A stretch of 39,384 nucleotides of DNA. Source: Rhodospirillaceae bacterium (GTDB lineage: Bacteria > Pseudomonadota > Alphaproteobacteria > GCA-2731375). This document shows positions 1 to 8,596 of this stretch, piece after piece. A program made the position numbers and the translations under genes. Each line of letters opens with the position of its first letter. Positions within the stretch are counted from its first letter, which is position 1. The notes under the pieces are model-generated. The model had not been told where the DNA came from and ran no database searches. It saw only the letters and a program-made list of their open reading frames with translations. The stretch spans positions 1 to 39,384 of the forward strand of contig JABIWH010000055.1 of the NCBI GenBank assembly GCA_018701215.1, in the 5' to 3' direction.

Positions 1-22
1 TGTTTGATGATTTTGTCATTAC

Positions 23-143
23 TGTGAAGCATGAGGGTTACCTTTTCTTCGTGTTTCGATGAATGGGTTTGCACCACCATCAAAACCGGTAACCCTCGTC
101 CCTTTCAAGGGACGCTGTCAGATCAGATCGAAACTACTTCACA
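23..143. repeat. Cluster of interleaved perfect inverted repeats
   Basis: Four perfect complementary pairs lie within about 120 bases. TGTGAAG (23-29) pairs with CTTCACA (137-143). GAGGGTTACC (33-42) pairs with GGTAACCCTC (88-97). GTTTCGAT (53-60) pairs with ATCGAAAC (127-134). A short hairpin, CGTCCCTT/AAGGGACG, spans 97-114. The 10-bp and 8-bp pairs cross each other, so as RNA they could not all form one simple stem. The outermost pair overlaps the stop codon of the ornithine-cyclodeaminase-like gene. What the element is remains unknown: a MITE-like insertion, a structured 3' end or a recombination site would all fit. No T-tract follows the hairpin on the minus strand, so a standard intrinsic terminator is not evident. 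Confidence 0.6.
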
Positions 144-1014
144 TAATGGCAATACCTATGGAATCGTAGATGATTGTCTCGCCCTCTGGAACGATTGTTG
201 AGCCGGCAAAAACGTCTCCAATTTCAGCGAAGATTTCGCAATTTGACCCCCGAATGTCGCCGGCTTGATCTCGTGCGGCTTCGGCGGATTCCACAAGCAC
301 GATATTCGCCATTGCGGCATCATCAAGCTCCCGGCCTTCGGAGGTATTCCAGCCAACGGACGTGACAAACGCGCCCGGCTTAAGCCAAGCGCCTTCAAGT
401 ATGGGTTCCGCGGAAGACGTTGTGCAGGCGATGATATCCGCGTCCCGCACAGCATCTTCAGCATTCGCATGAAAGACGGCACCAATCTCTTCGGCACGTA
501 ATCTTCCGTTCTGTTCGTTTCGCGCCCATAGCCGCAGTTCGTCGCAGGACCGGACTTCGGCCAGGGCTTGGGCATGGGCACGCGCCTGAACGCCATTTCC
601 CATGATCGTCACAATCCTGGAATCTTTGGCAGCCAGCTTTCGAGCCGCGGCGGCCGAACCAGCAGCCGTCCGCATCTCGGTGATGAGGCGGCCGTCCAAA
701 ACGGCCAAGGGCGAACCGTTGGCCTTGTCAAAAATCAGGATAACTGCCTGATGCGTCGGGATATCCGTGCCGGCATTGGCATGATAGAGCGTGACAATTT
801 TGACCGCCATCGCTTCGCCGACAGCTGGCATCGCGGCGATAATCGCGTCATGCCCCGGTACCGGCACCATCTGCCGAACCGGCTGCGCCACTTCGCCGGC
901 GGAGAACGCAATCATCGCATTTTCAATACTGTCGATAAGTGGGGTCCATGTGAGAGCGTCTCTTATTGCGGCTTCACCAATGACCGGCAATGTCTCCAGA
1001 CCTTGATATGCCAT
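139..1014 (-). CDS. Ornithine cyclodeaminase / mu-crystallin family protein, C-terminus shortened
   Basis: This 291-residue protein belongs to the ornithine cyclodeaminase/mu-crystallin family of NAD(P)-dependent imine reductases, alanine dehydrogenases and cyclodeaminases. Family features visible are the substrate-side block with the conserved EMRTAA, the Rossmann glycine motif GNGVQARAHAQAL, and the C-terminal GDVFAG block. The start is placed at the ATG at 1014 because GGAGG sits 5 nt upstream; the longer reading frame to 1098 adds 28 residues with no family resemblance. The protein stops directly after DSIGIAIM, where relatives continue with a further helix of roughly 20-25 residues, so the 3' end appears lost. 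The stop codon lies in the outer arm of the repeat cluster at 23-143. The actual substrate cannot be told from sequence. Confidence 0.8.
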   Translation of the reverse strand: MAYQGLETLPVIGEAAIRDALTWTPLIDSIENAMIAFSAGEVAQPVRQMVPVPGHDAIIAAMPAVGEAMAVKIVTLYHANAGTDIPTHQAVILIFDKANGSPLAVLDGRLITEMRTAAGSAAAARKLAAKDSRIVTIMGNGVQARAHAQALAEVRSCDELRLWARNEQNGRLRAEEIGAVFHANAEDAVRDADIIACTTSSAEPILEGAWLKPGAFVTSVGWNTSEGRELDDAAMANIVLVESAEAARDQAGDIRGSNCEIFAEIGDVFAGSTIVPEGETIIYDSIGIAIM

Positions 1015-1226
1015 TTCGCCTCCAAACTGGTTGAGCTCCGTTGCACCGTCCAGTTTGAATGATATTGCATCACTGTCATGTTTGCCATCGGTGCCCAAAA
1101 CTTCAAAACTGTGGTCAAGTTGAGCTTATACCACCTAGCCTTGGCGGACGGTTTACCGGTTTGTTCATCCTGTATCGCGAGATGCGCGGCCGAAAATTAT
1201 GAGTACTGGCCTGACTATTGGCGCCG

Positions 1227-2240
1227 CTATTTTGGCGCCTCACCGATCTGGACCACCTGCTTGCCGAAGTTTTCGCCCTTTAGCATGCCGATGAAGGCGG
1301 CGGGGGCGTTTTCCAGGCCCTGGGTGATGTCCTCGCGGTATTTGATCTTGCCGTCCGCCAGCCAGCCGGACATCTCGGCCATGAATTCAGACTTCAGGTC
1401 CATGTGGTCGGAGACAATGAAGCCCTGCATCTTGACCTTGTTGCCAACCATGGTGCCAAGGTTTTTCACCCCCTCGGGTTTTTCCAGGTTGTACTGGCTG
1501 ATCATGCCGCAGGCGACGATACGGGCATAGGGATTGACCTTGAGCAGGACCGCATCCAGCATCGCACCGCCAACATTCTCGAAATAAACATCAATGCCGT
1601 CCGGGCAGGCCTGGCCCAGGGCATCACCCAAAGAGCTCGCCTCCTTGTAATTGAAGGCGGCATCGAAGCCCAATTCGTCCATGATATAGGCGGCTTTTTC
1701 GAACGAGCCGGCACTGCCCGCCACATGGCAGCCGTGCATTTTGGCGATCTGGCCGGCGATCTGACCGACGGCGCCCGATGCAGCGGAGACATAAACCGTC
1801 TCGCCCTCCCTGGGCTGGCCGATATTGCGCAGACCGACCCAGGCGGTCATCGACGGCATGCCCAAAACGCCCAAATAGTGGGACAGCGAGGCGACATTGC
1901 CGTCAACCCTGTTCACGGCGCCGGCCTGGGCCACCGAATAAGTCTCCCAACCGAGGCGGCCTTCCACCAGGTCGCCAACCGCCAGGGATGGATCGTTGGA
2001 GGCAACCACCTCTCCCACCATGCCGGCCTGCAACACCTGGCCCAGCTCAAAGCCGGGGGCATATGACTTTTGATCGCGCATGCGGCCGCGCATATAGGGG
2101 TCCAGGGACATGAAGATATTGCGCACCAGCACCTCGCCCGCGCCAGGCTCTCCGACGGGGCCCGCGGCGACCTCGAAATGCGAGGCATCAACCCAGCCGG
2201 TGGGCCGGGATTTAAACAAAATTTGGGTGTTTTCAGTCAT
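1227..2240 (-). CDS. NADP-dependent oxidoreductase, MDR superfamily (PTGR/CurA-like)
   Basis: A 337-residue zinc-independent medium-chain dehydrogenase/reductase of the leukotriene B4 12-hydroxydehydrogenase / curcumin reductase group, which reduces C=C bonds of alpha,beta-unsaturated ketones with NADPH. The N-terminal half carries the family pattern SLDPYMRGRM followed by a GroES-like domain. The nucleotide-binding motif is SAASGAVGQIAGQIAK near residue 155, and the C-terminus has the typical ENVGGAMLDAVL and ARIVACGMISQYN blocks. Length is normal for the family. The ATG at 2240 follows a purine-rich GGCGAGAA. It is co-oriented with the cyclodeaminase-like gene 212 bases downstream and divergent from the gene at 2435. 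The physiological substrate is unknown. Confidence 0.88.
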   Translation of the reverse strand: MTENTQILFKSRPTGWVDASHFEVAAGPVGEPGAGEVLVRNIFMSLDPYMRGRMRDQKSYAPGFELGQVLQAGMVGEVVASNDPSLAVGDLVEGRLGWETYSVAQAGAVNRVDGNVASLSHYLGVLGMPSMTAWVGLRNIGQPREGETVYVSAASGAVGQIAGQIAKMHGCHVAGSAGSFEKAAYIMDELGFDAAFNYKEASSLGDALGQACPDGIDVYFENVGGAMLDAVLLKVNPYARIVACGMISQYNLEKPEGVKNLGTMVGNKVKMQGFIVSDHMDLKSEFMAEMSGWLADGKIKYREDITQGLENAPAAFIGMLKGENFGKQVVQIGEAPK

Positions 2241-2434
2241 TTCTCGCCTGCCTTGTATTGAGTGCGCGATCTTTTAGAGGGTTCCCGCTATATCGCACCG
2301 GCCCGCCGGGGACGCAATAGCCTACACCCCCTCGGAGGCGAAAGGCCAATGCGCCCCGGTGCCGAAATTAACCGCAAATTCATCAAATTGGGATACGACA
2401 AACAGGTGAAAAAGTGATTTTGATTGGGACAATT

Positions 2435-3535
2435 ATGTCTGAAGCAGCCGAACAAGTGGACGCGCCCGAAGAGCCCGAAGTCGAGGCGCGGTCCGCGGCG
2501 AAAGCCCAGGCCATTGACCAGGCCTTGGACGAGGGTGACCGTGACTCCCTGCATACCTTGCCATTGCAGTTGCTGCCGATGAATCTGCCGTCCCTTTCGC
2601 GGGCGAAAATGCTTAAAAACGCCCATATGAAGAGCATGATCGAAATGTTCAATTCCGGCAGCGGCGGCAGCGGCCACATGGAAGTCGAAGCTTTAGTGAA
2701 CGTTTTCGAGAATAGCGACGAGCTTAAAGAGGATATCGCTATTCTGGAACATATGGAGCTATTGCACAGCTACGATGTTTACAGCCTGCGTATTGAGCTT
2801 CGTCGCCTAGGCATTTCGATCACCGATCAGGAGGGCCTGCAGCTATCAGAACGCAAGGCCAAGGAATTAACCTCCTACATGACTGAATTTACCCGGCCTC
2901 TGCTGCAGCAAATCTATGGCGGCACGGACAGCAATATCGAAGACATGGACCAGTTGCTGGCCATGTTCAAAAGTCCCGACAAGGGCGAGGCCATCAAGAA
3001 TTTGAAGATGATCGCCGACAAACTGGGCATCGGGCTGATCGAAGTGCCGACCTTCCTGGAAGAATATGGCGATGTCTTCCTGTCCCTGGCCTATTACAAA
3101 GGCGCACTGGACGGCATTATTCCCAGGGTGACTGATTTTCTGGATGATCTGGACGAAATCAACGGCAATTATCAGGTTCGCCAGATGCCCCGCTTCGAGG
3201 AAACCTGCGATATCCTGCAAATGCGCTTCAATGACATCACTGCCTCGATCACCGGCCGCTTTGAAAGTTTCGACCGCAATTCAAAAACCTTGTGGGACAA
3301 TATAAATGCCGCCACCTTCCAGGCTGTAAAGGACACGATCGAGGCCCACTATGTCACCATCGGCGGCGTGTTGTGCGGCCTGATGGTGAAGATGGACGCC
3401 TGGGACGAGAAATTCGCCAACGGCCGCGGCGGCCCGATCTCGAAAGCTGATTTCATCATGTCCGAGATGCGCATGGGCATGAATTACATCTACGAGATCG
3501 AGCAAAAAGCCCCCGCCCTCAGCGAACTACAATAA
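2435..3535 (+). CDS. Conserved-looking protein of unknown function (367 aa)
   Basis: I do not recognise this protein. It begins with an acidic, Ala/Glu-rich and probably disordered stretch (about residues 1-35). A Leu/Met-rich segment and a Gly/Ser linker (GSGGSG) follow, and the rest is predominantly helical with many charged residues. There is no signal peptide or membrane segment, so it is presumably cytoplasmic. Codon usage and the absence of internal breaks indicate a real gene. The start is uncertain: the ATG at 2435 has only a weak GGGA upstream, while an in-frame GTG at 2414 preceded by AGGTGAAAAA would add seven residues. It is divergent from the MDR reductase and convergent with the cupin gene. 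No function is proposed. Confidence 0.8.
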   Translation: MSEAAEQVDAPEEPEVEARSAAKAQAIDQALDEGDRDSLHTLPLQLLPMNLPSLSRAKMLKNAHMKSMIEMFNSGSGGSGHMEVEALVNVFENSDELKEDIAILEHMELLHSYDVYSLRIELRRLGISITDQEGLQLSERKAKELTSYMTEFTRPLLQQIYGGTDSNIEDMDQLLAMFKSPDKGEAIKNLKMIADKLGIGLIEVPTFLEEYGDVFLSLAYYKGALDGIIPRVTDFLDDLDEINGNYQVRQMPRFEETCDILQMRFNDITASITGRFESFDRNSKTLWDNINAATFQAVKDTIEAHYVTIGGVLCGLMVKMDAWDEKFANGRGGPISKADFIMSEMRMGMNYIYEIEQKAPALSELQ

Positions 3536-3557
3536 CCACCGGCAAAGCGTTTTCAGG

Positions 3558-4010
3558 CTATAGCTGGTTGGCGGTCGCCGCGCCCCAGATCTCGTCCCAA
3601 TCCTGGTTCAACATATCGGTCGGGCCACGATCTGCCTCAAAGAATTTGTTCGGCAACTGAAAAATCGCCAGCATCAAGGCGCCGTTCGGCGTGCCGGCGG
3701 CATGGCGGCTACCGGCGGGACGCCAGACGAAATTGCCCGCACTACACGTTCCCTCGCCGCAAACCAGCGCGCCTTCAATGACGAATGTCTGTTCGATCTG
3801 CACATGTTCATGGTCGGGCAGCATGGCGCCCGGCGCCATTTTCAACAATACGGTCAACAGCCCCGTACGCCGGTCCACCAATAGGGTTTTTGCCTCGACA
3901 CCAGCATAGCGCGTTGCCTCCCACGGCATGGAATGGGTTTCAACAAAGCGCGTTTCCAGTGGGCCCAAGCCCGCGTGATTTGGGGCGTTGGGGGTAATTG
4001 CCGTCGTCAT
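3558..4010 (-). CDS. Cupin domain protein (ChrR-like / dihydroxyacetophenone-dioxygenase-like)
   Basis: A 150-residue single-domain cupin. The first cupin motif is visible around PGAMLPDHEHVQIEQTFVIEG (two His plus a downstream Glu, metal-binding type), and the second around GNFVWRPAGSRH. The pattern, with the TGLLTVLLKMAPGA lead-in, resembles the cupin module of ChrR anti-sigma factors and small dioxygenase-like cupins. There is no anti-sigma zinc domain at the N-terminus, so an enzymatic or ligand-binding role is more likely than a ChrR role. GGAGAG precedes the ATG. It is convergent with the unknown gene ending at 3535 (22-base gap) and lies 41 bases downstream of the enoyl-CoA hydratase. 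The start is separated from that gene, so it may be the last gene of the recN-ligA run. Confidence 0.75.
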   Translation of the reverse strand: MTTAITPNAPNHAGLGPLETRFVETHSMPWEATRYAGVEAKTLLVDRRTGLLTVLLKMAPGAMLPDHEHVQIEQTFVIEGALVCGEGTCSAGNFVWRPAGSRHAAGTPNGALMLAIFQLPNKFFEADRGPTDMLNQDWDEIWGAATANQL

Positions 4011-4051
4011 GATCTCTCCGTTGGTTCAAATGTCCAAGTTATCGATGCAGC

Positions 4052-4792
4052 CTAGCGGCCCTGAAACTTCGGCAAACGCTTTTCCTTAAACGAGGCGATG
4101 CCCTCATTCCGGTCCTCGCTATCAAGGATGGCTTCCGTATCCCTGCGCGCGATGCCGGCCAGTTCCGAAGGACCCTTGGGCGTAAGTTCGCCGACAAACC
4201 GCTTTAGCGTGCTCAACACCATCGGTGCGTGATCTTTCAGTTTCATGGCGTATTCCATGGCCGCGTCCATCAACTGATCGGCGGGCACAACCTTATTGAC
4301 CATGCCGACTTCGTAGGCCCGCTGGGCAGGGATATCGTCGACGAACAGCATGAACTCCATGGCGATCTTGTGCGGCATGCGCGCGGCAAGGGATGAAATC
4401 AGACCACCCGTGACGCCGACCTTGGCCTCCGGATAGCTAAACACAGCCGTGTCGGCGACCACGCAAAGGTCAGCGAAATTCACCAAGACCACGCCACCGC
4501 CGACGCAATAACCGTCCACCGCCGCGATGATCGGCTTATTCACTTCGACGCCCACCGATGGCGTAAAGCGCCAGATCTCCGGCGGATGGGTCAGGTCGGC
4601 GCCGACCGTGAAGGCCCTGGGCGTGGCCGAGGCCAGAATGGCGACCCGGTCGCTGCCCGCCTCAAAGCGTTGCCAGGCGGCGCGCAATGCCTCGCCCAGA
4701 TCCACATTCAGGGCATTCAGCTTCTCCGGTCGGTTCAGCGTAATGATGGCGATATCGTCTTTTGATTCGTAGATAACCAGTTCCGTGCTCAC
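4052..4792 (-). CDS. Enoyl-CoA hydratase/isomerase family protein (crotonase fold)
   Basis: A 246-residue crotonase-superfamily protein acting on acyl-CoA thioesters. The oxyanion-hole regions are AFTVGADL and AVDGYCVGGGVVLVNFADL. The position of the first hydratase glutamate is kept (PEAKVG), but the second, normally in the PGAGGTQRL segment, falls in VTGGLISSL and is not obviously conserved. Classical hydratase activity is therefore uncertain; isomerase, hydrolase or decarboxylase activity is possible. The start chosen is the GTG at 4792, preceded by AGGAAGAGGAAAC; the GTG overlaps the ligA stop as GTGA, implying translational coupling. An in-frame extension upstream lies within ligA and has no crotonase similarity. 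Finding a crotonase in the recN-ligA transcript is unusual. Confidence 0.85.
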   Translation of the reverse strand: MSTELVIYESKDDIAIITLNRPEKLNALNVDLGEALRAAWQRFEAGSDRVAILASATPRAFTVGADLTHPPEIWRFTPSVGVEVNKPIIAAVDGYCVGGGVVLVNFADLCVVADTAVFSYPEAKVGVTGGLISSLAARMPHKIAMEFMLFVDDIPAQRAYEVGMVNKVVPADQLMDAAMEYAMKLKDHAPMVLSTLKRFVGELTPKGPSELAGIARRDTEAILDSEDRNEGIASFKEKRLPKFQGR

Positions 4793-6873
4793 GATGTTTC
4801 CTCTTCCTGTAACTCTATATGTCCGCCAGCCAGCGCCAGCCATTCGGCTTCATCAATGACTTTAACATCCAACGCCTGGGCTTTCTTCAACTTTGATCCC
4901 GCCGCCGCCCCCGCGATCACCAGATCCGTCTTGGCCGAGACCGAGCCCGAAACCTTGGCCCCCAGAGCCTCAGCCCGCGCCTTGGCCTCCGCCCGCGAGG
5001 TTTGTTCCAAGGTGCCGGTGAAGACCAATGTCTTGCCCGCCAGCTCGGATGTGGTATCAGCCCGTTCCATGTCCTGGACGTCAAGCCCGCCGACAAGCGC
5101 ATCCCAGACAACTTTATTATGGCTGTCATCGAAAAATGCCAGTAGCGCCTTGGCGACCTTTTCGCCGATACCGTCAATATCGAGTAGCTCTTGCAGACTA
5201 TCGGGCGTCATGGCCGCCTGGAATTTCGCCAGGGTTTCATAATTGCGTGCCAATAGTTTGGCGTTGCCCTGGCCAACATGGCGAATGCCCAGCGCAAAAA
5301 TCAAACGCTCCAGGGAAATTCTGCGCCGGTCATCAATCGCGGCGAACAGATTGTTGGCGGAGGTTTCACCCCAGCCTTCCCATTCCTGCAACGGTTTGCC
5401 GCCTGTTTTGTTGATCCGATCGCGCAATTGAAAAATATGGCCCGGCTGCATCACCACGCCCGCGTCATGAAAGGCGCTGATCTGCTTTTCCCCCAGACCT
5501 TCAATATCAAAGGCATTGCGGGAGACGAAATGGCGTAGCCGCTCCACCGACTGGGCAGCGCAATTCAAACCACCGCCGCAGCGCCAATCGACCTCGCCCT
5601 CTTCCCGCACCGCATTCGCACCACATGCCGGACAGATGGACGGAAATACGAACGCTGCGGGACCCGGCTCAACCACGCTCAATACCTGCGGGATGACATC
5701 GCCGGCCCGTTGCACGAGAACCATGGCCCCTTTGCGAATTTCCTTTTCCGCGATGTAGTCCTCGTTATGCAGGGTCGCGTTGGACACCACCACACCACCC
5801 ACCGTAACCGGTTTCAGGCGGGCCACCGGGGTCAGCTTGCCGGTCCGGCCGACCTGAATATCGATATCTTCCACCAGGGTCTGGGCCTGCTCGGCGGCGA
5901 ATTTATGGGCAATGGCCCAGCGCGGCGAGCGCGAGGCCGCACCCAGACGGTCCTGCCAGTCCAGGCGGTCCACCTTATAGACAATGCCATCGATGTCATA
6001 AGGCCGCGCGCTGCGCCCCGCCTCGGTGGCGCCGTGATAGGCCATCATCTCGGCTACGTTCCGGCAGACTTCATGCTCCTGAACCTTAAAACCCCAGGCC
6101 TGCATGGCCGCCAGGACACCGGCCTGGGTATGGCTGGGCAAGGCGCTGACCTCACCCCAGGCATAGGCGCGGAAGCTCAGTTGACGCGACGCCGTGACGC
6201 CTGGATCAAGCTGGCGCAGAGAGCCGGCGGCGGCATTGCGGGGGTTGGCATAAGCCGGCCGTTCGGCGGCTTCCTGCTTTCGGTTCAGTTCGGCAAAGGC
6301 GCCGTGGTTCATGAAGACCTCGCCGCGCACCTCGAATACTTCAGGTGCATCGCCCAGGAACCGTTTGGGAAGGTCAGCAATAGTACGCAGATTGGCGGTA
6401 ATATCCTCGCCCACCTCGCCATCGCCCCTGGTCGCGCCCTGAACGAAAACGCCGTTCTCATAGCGCAGTGCGGCGGACAGGCCGTCGATCTTCGGCTCCG
6501 CCACGATTGCCACGGCGGTGTCGTCATCAAGCTTTAGAAACCGTCGTATGCCCGCCAGAAAATCGGCGACATCCGCCTCGTTGAATGCGTTACCCAGGGA
6601 CAGCATGGGGCGGCTGTGGCGAACCTTGGAAAAGCCGTCCGCGCCGTCCGTTGGGGACGCGCCGATGCGCTCGGACGGGCTGTCGGCGCGTTTCAAATTT
6701 GGAAAGCGTGCCTCGATGGCGCTGTTGCGCTGGCGCAGCGCATCGTATTCGGCATCGGAAATGGCCGGCGCGTCATTCTGATAATAGGCGGTGTCATGGA
6801 ATCTGATTTCGAAGGCCAGGCGCGCCAATTCGGCTTTTGCCTGCGCCTCATCCAGGTCCGCAACTGCCGTCAT
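4789..6873 (-). CDS. ligA: NAD-dependent DNA ligase LigA
   Basis: A 694-residue NAD+-dependent DNA ligase that seals nicks during replication and repair. The domains appear in order: N-terminal Ia domain (the YYxxDAPxISDAEYD region, about residues 30-43); adenylation domain with the nucleophile Lys128 in AEPKIDGL; an OB fold; a four-Cys zinc finger (CPACG ... CGGGLNC); helix-hairpin-helix repeats (for example DIDGIGEKVAKAL); and a C-terminal BRCT domain of about 80 residues beginning near LAGKTLVFTGTL. The start at 6873 is supported by the 4-nt ATGA overlap with the recN stop; the upstream in-frame extension is low-complexity Gly/Arg sequence inside recN and is spurious. It in turn overlaps the enoyl-CoA hydratase start (GTGA). 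Confidence 0.97.
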   Translation of the reverse strand: MTAVADLDEAQAKAELARLAFEIRFHDTAYYQNDAPAISDAEYDALRQRNSAIEARFPNLKRADSPSERIGASPTDGADGFSKVRHSRPMLSLGNAFNEADVADFLAGIRRFLKLDDDTAVAIVAEPKIDGLSAALRYENGVFVQGATRGDGEVGEDITANLRTIADLPKRFLGDAPEVFEVRGEVFMNHGAFAELNRKQEAAERPAYANPRNAAAGSLRQLDPGVTASRQLSFRAYAWGEVSALPSHTQAGVLAAMQAWGFKVQEHEVCRNVAEMMAYHGATEAGRSARPYDIDGIVYKVDRLDWQDRLGAASRSPRWAIAHKFAAEQAQTLVEDIDIQVGRTGKLTPVARLKPVTVGGVVVSNATLHNEDYIAEKEIRKGAMVLVQRAGDVIPQVLSVVEPGPAAFVFPSICPACGANAVREEGEVDWRCGGGLNCAAQSVERLRHFVSRNAFDIEGLGEKQISAFHDAGVVMQPGHIFQLRDRINKTGGKPLQEWEGWGETSANNLFAAIDDRRRISLERLIFALGIRHVGQGNAKLLARNYETLAKFQAAMTPDSLQELLDIDGIGEKVAKALLAFFDDSHNKVVWDALVGGLDVQDMERADTTSELAGKTLVFTGTLEQTSRAEAKARAEALGAKVSGSVSAKTDLVIAGAAAGSKLKKAQALDVKVIDEAEWLALAGGHIELQEEETS

Positions 6874-8561
6874 GAGCCGGCGGCCTGCAGCAGGCTGTCG
6901 GCGGCGGCGCGGGCCTCGTCCGTGATGGTGGCGCCGGCCAGCATGCGGGCGATCTCCTCGCGCCGGACCTCCGTATCCAGATCCTCCACCGTGGTCCGGG
7001 CATTGCCGCCCGTCTGCCGCTTGACGATGCGCCAATGATGCGCGGCCCTGGCAGCCACTTGCGGCGAATGGGTGACCACGATGACCTGGGTGTCGTCGGC
7101 CAGACGCGCCAGACGCTCGCCGACCTTGTCCGCCACCGCGCCGCCGACGCCGCTATCGACCTCGTCAAAGATCAGGGAAGCCGGCTCGCGGTTCTGCGCC
7201 AAGGCGACCTTCAGGGCCAGCATCACGCGCGAGAGCTCACCGCCCGAGGCGACCTTGTTCAAAGGTCCCGGCACACTGCCCGGATTGGTGGCGATGTAAA
7301 AGGCGACGCTGTCCCAGCCCTCGGCACTCCAGCCATCGGTGTCCCGTCTGGAAATGACGGTTTCAAAAATCGCCTTGTCCAGGGCCAGGGGCGGCAGTTC
7401 ATTAGCCATGGCTCGATCAAGTTTTTTCGCCGCCTTGGCACGTCCCTTGCTCAACCGCTCCGCCGCCTCCAGATAAGCCGTCTTGGCCGCCGCCGCTTCA
7501 GTCTCCAAGGCGGCCAGGCGTTGCCCGCCATTGTCGATGGTATCCAATCGTTGGGCGAAATCATCGCGCAGGGCGGCCAGGCCATCGACGCTGACCCGGT
7601 GCTTGCGGGCGGCTTCACGCAGGGCGAACAGGCGCTCCTCGACCGTTTCAAGGCGGGCCGGATCAAGATCCAACGAGCGCGCCGCATCGGCCACTGCCTC
7701 AATTCCTTCCATGGCTTCGACCGCCGCCCGTTCCAAGCCATCGATGGCCCCATCCAGCGCCCCGCCGGCGCTTTCCGCCACCCGTTGCAGGGCCCGCTGG
7801 GCTATGCGCAGCCGTTGCTCGACGCCATTGCCACCTGCGTTGCCTTCACCGCCGCCATGTAGGGCGCCCTGGGCATCACGCAATGCCTCGGAGATTTTCT
7901 CGCCCTGGCGCAACAGGGTTCTGGTCCGGTCCAATTCCTCCTCGTCGCCCGGCTTTGGATCCAATTCATCCAGTTCGCCACAGACATGGCGCAAATAGTC
8001 CTCTTCTTCCTGCGCCGTGTGCAACGCCGCCTGGGCATCCGCCAAGGCCTGGGAGGTCTGGCGCATCCGCGCATGGGCCTTGGCACAGCCACTGACCTGC
8101 CCTTCCAGGCTGCCGTAAACATCCAACAGCGCCCGATGGCCGCCTGGGTTCAGCAAACCGCGCTCGTCGTGCTGGCCATGCACCTCGACCAAGGTTTCCC
8201 CCAGCCTGCGCAGCAACGCGGTGGAGATAGCCTGATCGTTGACAAAGGCCCGGCCCCGGCCATCGGCGCCGACCTGGCGGCGCAGGATCAGGCCATCGTC
8301 GCTGTCCAGATCCTGATCCCGCAGAATTTCCCAGGCCGGATGATTGTCGGGTGGATCAAAGGTGGCGACGACCGTGCCTTTATCGGCACCCTTTCGCACC
8401 AGGCCAGCCCCGCCACGGCGGCCCAGGGCCAGGCCCAGGGCGTCAAGCAAAATGGACTTGCCGGCCCCGGTCTCGCCGGTCAGCACGCACAAGCCTGTCC
8501 GCAGATCCAGATCAAGGCGATCGATCAGAACAATATCGCTAATGGATAAGGCACTCAGCAT
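6870..8561 (-). CDS. recN: DNA repair protein RecN
   Basis: A 563-residue SMC-like ATPase involved in double-strand break repair. The Walker A motif GETGAGKS is at residues 29-36, right after the conserved LxxLxIxDIVLIDRLDLDL start. A long coiled-coil middle region rich in Ala/Glu/Leu follows. The C-terminal half contains the ABC signature region (GGELSRVMLALK) and Walker B (LIFDEVDSGVGG), with a downstream VVTHSPQVAA switch. Length matches the family. The adjacent gene order bamD-recN-ligA is the usual alphaproteobacterial arrangement. The RBS before the ATG at 8561 is weak. No GTTC-N7-GAAC type SOS operator is visible just upstream, so LexA control is not supported here. Confidence 0.96.
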   Translation of the reverse strand: MLSALSISDIVLIDRLDLDLRTGLCVLTGETGAGKSILLDALGLALGRRGGAGLVRKGADKGTVVATFDPPDNHPAWEILRDQDLDSDDGLILRRQVGADGRGRAFVNDQAISTALLRRLGETLVEVHGQHDERGLLNPGGHRALLDVYGSLEGQVSGCAKAHARMRQTSQALADAQAALHTAQEEEDYLRHVCGELDELDPKPGDEEELDRTRTLLRQGEKISEALRDAQGALHGGGEGNAGGNGVEQRLRIAQRALQRVAESAGGALDGAIDGLERAAVEAMEGIEAVADAARSLDLDPARLETVEERLFALREAARKHRVSVDGLAALRDDFAQRLDTIDNGGQRLAALETEAAAAKTAYLEAAERLSKGRAKAAKKLDRAMANELPPLALDKAIFETVISRRDTDGWSAEGWDSVAFYIATNPGSVPGPLNKVASGGELSRVMLALKVALAQNREPASLIFDEVDSGVGGAVADKVGERLARLADDTQVIVVTHSPQVAARAAHHWRIVKRQTGGNARTTVEDLDTEVRREEIARMLAGATITDEARAAADSLLQAAGS

Positions 8562-8596
8562 GTCCGGATATTAGTGCACTTTTCATCGGCCCGATA

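Noticed and set aside
1220..1239. Two GGCGCC copies around the MDR reductase stop codon as terminator
   Set aside because: The stem is only 6 bp and no T-tract follows on the minus strand.
5710..6537. 275-codon open frame antisense to ligA
   Set aside because: It lies completely inside ligA, has no plausible RBS and encodes low-complexity His/Arg/Gly-rich sequence.
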